Below the pieces are notes generated by a model, which worked only from the letters and a program-made list of their open reading frames with translations, was not told the origin of the DNA and made no database searches. From positions 7,505,632-7,569,631 of the forward strand of contig JABAKD010000028.1 of NCBI GenBank assembly GCA_012845835.1: a stretch of DNA of 64,000 nucleotides, written 5' to 3'. This document shows, piece by piece, positions 29,868-39,874 of the stretch (position 1 is its first letter; every line of letters begins with the position of its first letter). Made by a program: the position numbers and the translations under genes. The stretch comes from Undaria pinnatifida (Eukaryota > Sar > Phaeophyceae > Laminariales > Alariaceae).

Positions 29868-30441
29868 CTACCCTGCACTACCCTGCCCTACCTTGCCACA
29901 TAGCCCTATTATGTCTGTCTGTGTCTGTCTTTTAGCATTATATTTAGGGAAATAATGCATAATAAGCTTTGAGCCTAGCCAGCGAGCCATGCGGAGACTA
30001 TAATAACGACACCGACCGGAACCCATGAGGGGCACGCTTCCCAACACGGACCAACCACGCATCCCCCACTCGGAGTACTGTGACAGCGGACCTCTGCACT
30101 CATTTTTTTGTTGCTGTTTATTGTTGCTGGCTTGCTCGTCGAAGTCATCATGATAATTGTATGCTTCTTCCCGATTACAATTACCCCCCCCCCCCCCAAA
30201 TCTGCGTTGAGTTAAGTAATAATTATAAGTACTCTGTTCAGCATGTACATTGTTGTGCAACAACGAACGGTACGGCGCACGAGCGAGAAGCAAAATCAAA
30301 GGCCAAAGCTGGCGAAGGGAGGCGCACTGTTTCCGGGGACGACGAGAAAACAAAGTATATCGATTTTTTTCGCGTTATCGGCGCGCGCTACACTAACTAG
30401 TAAATCAGTTCATCTTAATCAATCTCTTAAGGTTGGTGGTG

Positions 30442-30707
30442 TGTTAAGATACGGACTCGAAAGGCCTGTAGGTATCCGAATTTGAGATCATTTGGATGGG
30501 TTTCGTATGATAAGGTTGGCGTTTTATATTCGGGAAAGTTAGGAAGTAGATCGGCACGTGCCTCCGATCTCTGAAGCTATCCCGGGCTCTGGTGGAAACG
30601 AATAAAGCTATATCTCTACGAAGGAACGAAAGTGAGTACTCTCCGAGGACCTGCTCAATTGGCAGACCTGCAGGGGGCACTCTGTGTCCCCCACCTTTAA
30701 TTTAACA
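30442..30707 (+). mobile_element. Solo LTR, 266 bp
   Basis: It starts TGTTAAGATACGG and ends CACCTTTAATTTAACA, giving inverted TGTTAA/TTAACA termini. It contains AATAAAGC and aligns along its length with 3314-3582 in opposite orientation. No coding interior adjoins it, and the flanking 5-mers do not match, so the insertion is old or rearranged. Confidence 0.7.
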
Positions 30708-31021
30708 TGCTTTTTTTTTGTTTTTTTTTTGCGTGCTATAAAAAGGGCAGAACTTTTTGGTCGAAGTATTTCAGACTGACGGGGCTCCTCAACTAACTGA
30801 AGAGCTCCCCAAGATCGCCCGAAAATCAATATATACACAGTGATTAGTTATGGGCAGGGTGGGCTAGTGTTATGGCGTTATTGTTGCCATAGGAGCCTGG
30901 GAGAGGCTTACCGGGTAGGATCTTATTTTTTTTTTTAAACCTGTAGGCCATGGGATTGTTCATTGGGTCAAAAGTTTTTCATGTTGTCTCGGAATCGTTT
31001 TTTGTTATTGTATTGGACTAT

Positions 31022-31310
31022 CAATAGGAACAATTCGACGCGAGTCGACGAGGGAAGAAACTACTGAATTTTTCTCGCGATAAAAATGAAGGCACGAACC
31101 GTAGTGGGGAGGGGGGACAAGGCCCCGCTATGTTGTTGTTGTTGATGATGTTGTTCTCACATCTACTCGTATAATCAAGTCCGTGGTCACAGGACAGGCT
31201 CCAGTCACTCTGGAGCTGAGGAATACCCCAGGGAAAAATGTATGCGACACCGGATCTGAGTAACTAACACTGGGAGGGAGCGCGAGAATAGTGCAAGGAT
31301 ATAATGGGAT
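31022..31310 (-). mobile_element. Pyrimidine-rich interspersed repeat, copy 5, interrupted
   Basis: The two halves (GAACAATTCGACGCGAGTCG... and CACCGGATCTGAGTAAC...) are split by the CAA-tailed repeat at 31128-31245. Confidence 0.5.
31128..31245 (-). mobile_element. CAA-tailed interspersed repeat nested in another repeat
   Basis: The tail (TTGTTGTTGTTGATGATG on the plus strand) and about 90 bp of the body interrupt the pyrimidine-rich repeat that occupies 31022-31127 and 31246-31310. TATG or a close variant borders both sides. Confidence 0.55.
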
Positions 31311-33344
31311 GGGGAACAAAAACAAAAAATGAACTCCTCAACCGAGGAGCCGCAGAAAGAACAAAAAAAGCAGTTTATCCTCCTATATCGTACCTTGCTG
31401 TGCGTCATTCAGTGTGCTCGTACAGCCAGTGTACGAGCCCAGATACCTGGTGTCTGTAGTTGTGGGGGCGGGGGTGGGTTGCTTTGTAGTGGGGATTTTC
31501 GAAGCCGAGTGCGAGTGCAGCTTCCGAGGCTTCAGAGAATCCTCTACTTTTTCATCAAGGGGCTAACTTGGCCTAATAAAGCAGCTGTGAGATTTTCTCC
31601 ACCACAAATGCATGGACTGAAAAATCCACACACTGCCTCTAGTCTTCTATTAATGGTAAGTGTGTCGTTGCTGAGCCGGTAGAACTTCGGCATTATATAA
31701 AACGAGGCGTGTGTACCAACATCAACATAAAAAGAAGCAAGGGGCAGTATCAGGTGATCTCAGTTTTCCGTCAACGTTTTTTTCTGCATTATGATCCTGG
31801 TTAGGATAAAAGGTACGGACAGCCGCGGCCGAGACAAGCTTACAAGCAGGACATGCAGTACTCTCACTCATGGCAGCGTGTCAGCGTGTAACAGCGTCCG
31901 CCAAACAAGCCTCCAGGAAAAACATGACCGTTGATTTTGGAGGGGCATCAGGTTAGATAGTCGTTGATGTTCATGGCCCGGCGGGTGGTGTGCCTCTTAA
32001 ACACTGGGAAATAGTTGGGCGGGTGGCGGGTTCAGAACTCTAACGCTCGTAAACAACACAGCGGCATCAGGTACCGCGCCAGAACTACCGTGACGACATG
32101 GATGGGCAGATGACGAAAATCACCCCGGCGACAATGCGACAATATTCAATCATATACTTGTATATGTGCTTTTTACTGCACGGCGGGTGCGAACGGATTT
32201 ATCGCGAGAGGCTCCCGTGTTGCACCTGTCCACCAAGTCGTCGAAAACAAAAAAACGGCAAGTAACCCCCCCCCCGGGTACGAAGCATCCTCGGTAGCCA
32301 TACTATCAAGCAGCTAACATCTATACATGTTGTCCATTTCGTCATTCGCCGTCTCCAGTGCGGCCAAAGGGCGTGTTGCCGGCGAATAGTGTTATTGAAC
32401 TCAACATAGATAGGCCAGCTGTGGCTTCAACGTCAATAATATGGAACTGGTCGACATTGAACTAGCTCTTCAAGGAGATAAAAGAGGGATGCGTCACTCG
32501 CGCGTGATTCGAAAATCCAACCGATTTCCAATTTTCCCCTCGTTTGTAAAGGATGCGGATACGGCGAGTAAAATGGCAGATGATTCCTCTGCTGACGCCA
32601 AAAGCGTCGACAGCGAGCGATCTCACAAGGGGAGTTTCGGCCCATAATCGAACATCACCCTTCCCACGGACACCATGCCAGCCGCTTTTCGGACAGAATG
32701 CACGCCTGCAGCAGACCCTCCGGCGAGTAGTTGCTGGTGCTGACGAGGCACCCCAAAACAAAAGAAAAGCCAATTGCGTAACCTGCAGCAGACCGTCGTT
32801 CAACCGTGCCGTTCGAGCGTCCGCGTCCCCGCCAGTAACAAGCGCCTGGGCTACCAACAAAAAAGAGTCACGCGTCGTCACCCACTGCTACTCAAGAGAC
32901 GAACAGGCAACCACGCTTTTCATGACGCGGCACACGACGGGCAAGACGGAAAAGGCCGCTTGCTACGCCATGCGCATGTCACACACGCAAGTTTACGCGT
33001 ACACGCACACATCGCCAATTTTTGGTTATTAAAAAAAAATACTCGCCGCTCAGAAAAGAGTGCAACGGGCAAGGCCGCAGGCCGCTTCGCTACGCTGCGT
33101 GCACGTTCGCAGGTACGCACGCTCAAAACATACGCACACACATCGTCACTCTTGTCATTAAAAAACGCTGGCAGTCGAGTTCACAGGCACGCATGCTCGC
33201 GCACACGCACAAAAGCACGTGTCGCTACTATATTGTGAAAAAAAACAACCCGCAGCCCAGAACAAGTCACAGGGCTTAATCCCTCTAGACTCCCTTTCTT
33301 TCTCTTTTCCCACATAGACTATGTCTAATACTGTAAAGATAAAA
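31310..33344. other. 3' flank of RRF, no gene recognised
   Basis: Mixed-composition DNA with the duplication at 32935-33185. No frame shows a known motif. Confidence 0.35.
32935..33185. repeat. Diverged tandem duplication, about 125-bp unit
   Basis: ACGGGCAAG, AAGGCCGC(T/A), CTACGC(C/T) and ACACGCACACATCG-like words recur in order. It lies 3' of the RRF gene. Confidence 0.45.
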
Positions 33345-36300
33345 CTAGACGGTGAGGATCTCCGTCTTTTTCTTCTCCAGCATTTTGCTGGCGCTAGCTT
33401 CCGCAGCCTGCGTGCACTTGTCGATCTGACGCAAGGGCAGGAGGGGGGGGGGGGGGAAATCACATGCAACCAGGAACCGTGCAGAAGGCAGAAAACAACG
33501 AACGGTTGACGGGGCGGTTGGGGCAGGCGGAAACGCGGCGGGGGTGGGGGCGGGGATGACACGCAGAGGGCGGGGGGAGGGGGGTACATAACGCCCACAA
33601 GTAGGACGAATGCACGAGGCCAAGTCGTGAAACCAACGACCGTGAGCACCCACAGACACGGAACACGATCCGAAGAATATTTTGTTCCGATCGAGAGCGC
33701 ACGATACCGGTCGAAAAACTGCCATCACGCTCTCGCGGAAGCGCAAGGAGTACACAGCGAAAGAGGCTACCTCTGAAGTATTTTTTTTTCCGGGAAGAGA
33801 GAGGCATGGTTAACACGAGAACGGTGCCATCGGTCCTGCTCTGCCCACAAGTTAGGAAAGAGTAACACAAAGAGAACTGATAAAACTACTGAACGACCGA
33901 TCGACCAATCTTTCGACAGATCGACCAACCTACCGACCACCAGACCTTTCGACCGATCGAGATTGGTCGACCGACCGATTAAAATGGCGGACAAACCGAC
34001 TCCAAAGAGGGATAGGGCCGGCGAGCGAGCTCTATACCCACAGACCGAATAAACGAACGAGTATACCTCTTGTCGTCATACCTCTTTCATCATAGCCGTA
34101 CCTCTTTTAGTCTCTGGTGCACGTCATCCTCGGGGAAGGAATCCTTCTTCTTCTTGACGTGGTCCACTATCTTGTGCCGGATACCTCGCAGCACGACCTT
34201 CGACTGGAAAGGCAAATGGGCGTACGCCATGAAAAAAAAACGGATGTGGTGGTGGTGGCGGTGATGGTTGTTCAAGACTTTGTCCTGCTGCAGGTGGTGG
34301 TGGTGGTCAAACTGTTGGCCTCATACACAACGGCGGGAAAACGAAAAGAGCGGGCAGAAGCTACCGCGGGAAACTCAGGACCTGTCGATACTGCGCACCC
34401 CGCCAAACGATTCATACGTCGGACAGATCATACAGATCACATGAATTACACAGATCATACAGATCATACTTATAATCTAGATAATATAGATCCTATATCT
34501 GTATATATGATTGGTTGTACAAGATATGTTCAGTACAGATGAGTCATCCCACGGTAGGGGTGCAGCAGATTCTAAGAATTTTCTGGGTTCCGACCATGAG
34601 GAGCTCAATATTTCACCAAGACCGCGAAGACATTCATTCGCGCAGGCCGACCAATATTGCTGTGCGCTAGTCCTAAAACAAGTATACCCGTCAAAAAGAG
34701 CATACTAACCGATAGGTCCACACCTGAGGAGCTCAACCAGTCAGGTATCTTTTTCTTGCTAAAAAAGTACAACCCCTACCATATGATGACTCAGCTCCAA
34801 CCTACCAGGAAGGCAACATGTGCTAGATCATACAGATCATACAGCTCCCACTAAGCAACATCACATATAGATCATGTGGATTATATAGACCGGGACCTGT
34901 CTGCCCAGAACGGCACAAATCATATAGATCAAGAATGGTCATATGATCTGTCCCACGTATGCAACGATTGGAGATTGGAGTATCTAGCGTCGTGCGGGAA
35001 GAGGGCGGGAAGAGGGCGGGAAAAAAGAGCGGACACACAACGTCCTTTAAGCCACGTCACAGATGTTCTCTGTGCAAGTCCCGAAACGACATGATTCCAC
35101 AAAGGAAGCCATTGGACAATCCACGGCACGCTCGCGAAGTACTCTTTACTCAAACCTCTTCTGCCAACTCAATTTCAACCTTTGGCGGGGCACGTAACTA
35201 TCGACAGGTTGACGACAAACTCAAACCCCGATCCAAGCCGGCCAACCTCCGCCCGTTCCCCCCTACCCAACCCCTCCCCCACCCCCCCGCCCCGCCCCCC
35301 AACTCCCCCCACCCTCCACCCTCAACCCACCCATCCACTCACTTACCCTCAGCTCAACATATCGTATATCGTCCTGCGTACCTTCTCCATTTGCTTGCCA
35401 GCGATTATTGCGACCCACCCCCACCCCCGCTCCTCCCTTCCCCCTCTCCTCTCCACCCCCACTCACTGACTCCCCCCCGCCACCCCAAACCCATCCCCAA
35501 CTCAACGTGAAAAGTTATCTACTGGGTACCTTTTCAGTTTGCTTCGCGGCGACCTTCGCCACGGCCTCTCGAGACTCCTTCGTGGGCTTGGGGATGGGCA
35601 CGTTTACCTGTCCCTGCCCCTCTGAGCTGGGGTTGAGGCCCATGCCGCACTCGCGGACCGCATCCTCCACGGCCTTCGTCATCTGCGAAAAGCGCGATCA
35701 ATGATAAAAAACAAATCGAGCAGTGCACGATAATCGACTGAGCTGGGCCTCGAGTGTTGCTGCTGGGCCCCACACAACCTTGTCAACCCGTGGCGTGACC
35801 TCATGAGCGTCAGAGCAAAAAAAAACGCCAACGGTCGAAAAAACGCCCACCAATCGGAAACAAGGAAAAAGTTAACTTAACGGTCAAAGAAACACAATCC
35901 AACCGTCTAACATTCACCTTTATCCCACTATCGAAAAAGCACTCACCCATAGGACAAAAATCATTCAAATAGCGGTAAAAACACACACAACGGCTAAAAA
36001 AAATCAACACTCACCCAACGGTAATAAAACACGCATTCCAAAAGTCTAAAGGCATTCACCCAACGGCAATGGAAATGTCCACCCAACGGTAATAGAAATG
36101 CCCACCCAACGGTCGAATGACGTTCACCCAACGGTGAAAAAAAAACACTCACCCAACGGTAAAAACATGTTACCCAACAGTCGAAATATCTTTCGAAATT
36201 CACCCCACAGTAAAAAAAAGCATTCACCCAACGGAAAAGCATTCACCCAACGGAAAAGCATTCACCCAACGGTAAAAAAGGACTCACGCCGGGGTCGTAA

Positions 36301-38617
36301 AGGGTGAGGACGATGAGTTGCGGCCCTTTCATTGACGCCTGTGCCACAGAAGCTAAGGGAGACATCGATCCGTATGACTCCACTTTTACCCCATCCAGCA
36401 TAGCTGCTCGCGGGCGCAAAATAATAGGGGGTGGTGCGAAGTGGGGTCGGGTGGGGTAGGGGGCGGAGGAAGGGGGCGCCCGGAAGCGAGAGCCGACGGG
36501 GCCCAAACGGTTAACGGGGAGGTAGAGCGACCTCCGGTAAACGAGAAACAAACAAGCGGGATTACTTGGCAAACGCACAAGGAGCCACGGGCATACATAT
36601 TGAACGGGCCTTGAAATAATGTCATGCGGTGTAAAGGGAAAGGAGGGGAGGGGGGGGGATTCGAGATCGACCGACCGACCGACCGACCGACCGACCGACC
36701 GACCAACCGACCGACAGATCGAGGTGACCGCGGCTCCCACCGTCTGGCGCACCATCATTCGCATAACACGGGCGTCACCAAAGGGCAACAAAAACACGGT
36801 CTGGAAACATAGGCCTCACCTGGATCCGTCTTGCCACCTCGCAACCCCTGGAAGTCATGCTTCAGACCCTATACATATGATTCACAGCAGCGCAGGCAAC
36901 CCGAGCGGGGGTCCAAATCAGTATAACGTTAGAAGCTCATTTATCGGGAAGCCACTACAGTAGTGGTACCAGAGAAGGCGCTGTGGACAGGAGTGCGCAA
37001 AGGCACGCGGACGGGGGACGCGCAGCGACCGCTACGGCGGCCCTCCCTAAAAAAGAAACTGAAACTTCTGTAGGTGCACAACTTTGTTGCGCTCACCACA
37101 GCACACTGACCACAGCATAGGCCCACCCACGAACAAGAAATGACCCAATAACACCGTCAGGCTCATTTTTTTGGGGGGGAAACCATATTGAGAAATCCGG
37201 GGGTTTTCACGGATCACGACCCGTCCCGCGGCTCGGGTCAGGGGGTTTCTGAAACCTCGCGGGGCGAGTCGGTTCGGGTCAGGAGGTGTTCGAAATCTCA
37301 CGGGTAGGGTTAGGATTTGTTCAAATCTCACGGGTCGGGTCGGGTCAACCTGACCCGACCGCACCCGCGATAAGTGACCAGACCCATGAAAGGCCCGGGA
37401 GAAATCGCGCCCAAGGGCGAGTGGTACACAAAATAAATCCTACCGAACAGAACAGCCCGTAAAACTCACGGCTCACGCCGTGTTTTTATTTATTCTTCTA
37501 AAAAATAGGTTGCTCAGGGTTGATGTCACCTCAAGCTTTATAATTCAAGCCTTGCTCAGAGTAGGCACTTCTTGCTGCCGGGCCCATACTTCAATGCTGT
37601 TGTTATTTTATACAATTATTCCAACAACGTCAGCTGTGAGTTCGACAAATTTAGGACCGACACCCATCTTTGCAAGCTGCGTAATACACCGGTCGCCCGT
37701 TTTTAGTACGTACTGTAAGTTTTTCATGAGTCAAAACCTAATCAACAGTAATAAGGGACGTTAATCCTGCAATGAACCATGATGAAGACATTAACGCGTT
37801 AAGTGACATGGAAATCAATGTTCATGTATTTCATCGTTTTTCTCGCAACCAATCGAATACATAACAAAGTTGTTTTTGCTGCATCTCGGGGAGAGGCAAC
37901 AGCGTTTGAAGCATGGGTTGCTTGCTAGGCGCTATTTACCGGGATATGGACTTGTGGGCAGCGCGGTGAAAGCAAGGAAGGAAGGAAGGAAGGGAGGACG
38001 GAAGGGGGAACTCAACTATACGCATGAAGAGTCATCAAGCCTAGCCAGCTCGCAGCCCAAGTTGTTGGCCAACTACTCGCACCTTGCGAGTGACAGATCA
38101 CAACCAAAACACATAACAATGGTTAACGAGCATTACATATTGACAGCAGGTGTACTGCTTTTGAGCGTGCCGGGTAACTCAAGATTGGCGTCACCACAAA
38201 AGTTTCACGACTTGCCAGAACAGGCGTTTCTTGTTTGGCGGGCGAATGCGGAAATGTTGTTACTGTTGCGTTTCGGGAGAGGCAACCACGTGCCACATAT
38301 GTTTTGCGTGCTGGGTGATACTTACCGAGATATTGACTTTCGGGCAGCGCAACGGAACCAAGGAAAAAAAGGAGGGGAAGGGGGGAACGGAGTACGGAAG
38401 GAGGCACCCACCTCTAAACATGAATTGTTCGTCAGGCTCAGCCAACTCGCAGTCCAAGATACTGACCAAACACTACTCGCACCATGCGAGCGACAGACAA
38501 CAGCCATAACACCGACTTCGAGCACTTCACGTGTTGATCGCAGGCGTGCTGCATTGAAGCTTGCCGGCATTTTTCTTGCTGTACATGACCCATGCTACTA
38601 CTACTAATACTACTACA

Positions 38618-38669
<52 letters not shown>

Positions 38670-39874
38670 ATAACACACAGTACGGCAGAGGTGAACCTAA
38701 TTTTCGTCACCACATCGCTTAACGCCTTTAGAACTGGAAACCCGTTTTGGGGGGCAAATTATGTGGAGTTAGTACAGGAAGGGGTTAGGGGCTCCAAATG
38801 GGCTATAATCTCTTTCGAGCCCAAAAATATCCCACTAAACTAAGTTCAAGTAAGTATGTCCCCCCAAAGGGTTTCCAGTAGTAAAGGCGTTAAGGGCTCC
38901 ATACTTCACCCAAAAAACAACTTTGACAAAAAGTGAAAGGGCAACCCGACGAACAACCCTATTTTTATGTTATTTTTGCTCATCCCATCTATTGTCTTCG
39001 CAATTTTCCTTTCTCCTTCTCCCTCCCTAGACCTACCTCAGACCACGGGTCACTAAGCAGGCTCTTTCTCCCCCCTCCCCACTACGGTACGCGCCTTCGT
39101 TTTTATCGCGAGAAGGGTACAGCACTTTCTTCCCTCGTCGACTCGCGTCGAATTATGCTTACCCACGGTAAAGAGCGCTCTCGGTATTTGGTGTCTCTAG
39201 AACCCCGACTCCCACGTTAGTAGTGGATGAGGTTCACCCCTAGACCACCAGGGGGACCGGCTCCTATGGCCTAGGTATACCACGAAGAGAATAGCGTGTG
39301 CAAGTTCTTGACAATAATCTGGCATTTCTACCCATCTACCCTCAGCAAATCAGTGTCCGTGCCGATGCCTCCCAGACAGACGATCTCTGCGGTCACAAAC
39401 TACAAGACAGATACGCCAAATTGCTAACGCAGCAAGGAGATTTGGCCATGCAATGTCAACCGCAACGACTGAAAGGGCAAAAACGCATTCAAGCCAGTAC
39501 ATATTATACATGACGATACCGGGTATTTCTTCCGTTGTGGAGCCCCACAGCTAATTTTGTGGGTTTTCGGGGTCATAAAGCGCTGGAAGCAATGACTACA
39601 AGGGCACAAGCTCGCAAGCCAGCACGTACTAAACACCACAAAATAGGGTAGTTCATCAGTCACGGAGTTCCGAAGGCAGATTGTTTTTTAGAGGGGGACA
39701 AAAAGCGCTACCGCCACCCTACCGGGCGTCACTATTGATTCACTATCATACGGACCTCAAGAACTCGGTCGAAGCGGGCCTTGGTGTCTGATATGCCGGC
39801 AATGTCGTCCAGGCTCTCGACCTCTTGCTCAGAAGCAGAAGCAGCGGCTTTCTGCCCCTTGCCTCCCTTGCCCC
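33345..39874 (-). CDS. MRRF: Mitochondrial-type ribosome recycling factor, 5' exon missing
   Basis: RRF splits post-termination ribosomes together with EF-G. The minus-strand exons are 39874-39756, 36868-36820, 36403-36288, 35682-35530, 34203-34102 and 33425-33345, with TAG at 33347-33345. Together they give about 206 residues. The segments follow RRF order: helix 1 (KARFDRVLE), the LRGGKTDP/AMLDGVKVESYG junction, the QASMKGPQLIV strand, GMGLNPSSEG followed by VPIPKPTKESRE, a VVLRGIRHK helix, and a C-terminal helix ending EILTV. QASMKGPQL and the KGKGQ-like leader resemble metazoan mitochondrial RRF more than bacterial or plastid RRF. Exon 36868-36820 is only 49 nt, yet it exactly restores phase and the conserved sequence. 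The first visible exon starts in phase 1, so an exon with the start codon and organelle presequence must lie above 39.88 kb. I could not find it; it may lie beyond the 40-51 kb array. Targeting to the mitochondrion is inferred. Confidence 0.9.
35816..36285. repeat. Minisatellite in an RRF intron, about 20-bp unit
   Basis: TTCACCCAACGGTAAAAA-type units recur more than ten times with variation; the last three (CATTCACCCAACGGAAAAG) are nearly identical. The array stops just before the donor of exon 36403-36288. Confidence 0.8.
36660..36722. repeat. (CGAC)n microsatellite in RRF intron
   Basis: GACCGACCGACCGACCGACC; a looser version is at 33890-33985. Confidence 0.85.
37200..37385. repeat. GGGTC-rich minisatellite block in RRF intron
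   Basis: GGGTCAGGGGGTTTCTGAAACCTCGCGGGG-type units, the same family on the other strand. Confidence 0.65.
37620..37710 (-). repeat. Dispersed coding-like repeat with ITQLAKM, copy 3
   Basis: The minus strand encodes TGDRCITQLAKMGVGPKF then VELTADVV. It is in the RRF intron. Confidence 0.45.
37873..38580. repeat. Diverged tandem duplication, about 385-bp unit, in RRF intron
   Basis: Both units have GGGAGAGGCAAC, a GAAGG-rich purine run, AGCCAACTCGCAG-like and ACTACTCGCACC(T/A)TGCGAG, and CAGG(T/C)GT(A/G)CTGC. The copies keep a common open plus-strand frame of 245 codons, which I regard as chance in an intron. Confidence 0.55.
38591..38673. repeat. (CTA)n microsatellite
   Basis: CTACTACTACTAATACTACT followed by an uninterrupted ACT run, in the RRF intron. 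Confidence 0.9.
38723..38889. mobile_element. TTAA-flanked MITE, full-length copy, 167 bp
   Basis: The termini CGCCTTTAGAACTGGAAACCC and its imperfect reverse complement GGGTTTCCAGTAGTAAAGGCG are bounded by TTAA on both sides (38719-38722, 38890-38893). The inverted homology runs further inward through the GGGG block and the TACTTG-like segment. A TTAA target is typical of piggyBac elements. It sits in the long RRF intron. Confidence 0.7.
38985..39175 (+). mobile_element. Pyrimidine-rich interspersed repeat, copy 1
   Basis: CTTTCTCCTTCTCCCTCCCTAG, GGGTCACTAAGCAGGCTCTTTC, CACTACGGTACGCGCCTTCG and CTTCCCTCGTCGACTCGCGTC recur in order at 51.4, 54.9, 61.2(-) and 31.0(-) kb. No ORF or clear ends. 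It is in the RRF intron. Confidence 0.5.

Noticed and set aside
35220..35510. Pro/Ser/His-rich ORF in an RRF intron
   Set aside because: It is a C-rich low-complexity intron tract between verified RRF exons.
37870..38607. 245-codon plus-strand ORF
   Set aside because: It lies inside the RRF intron on the opposite strand, overlaps a diverged tandem duplication and a CTA microsatellite, and shows no domain; probably chance.
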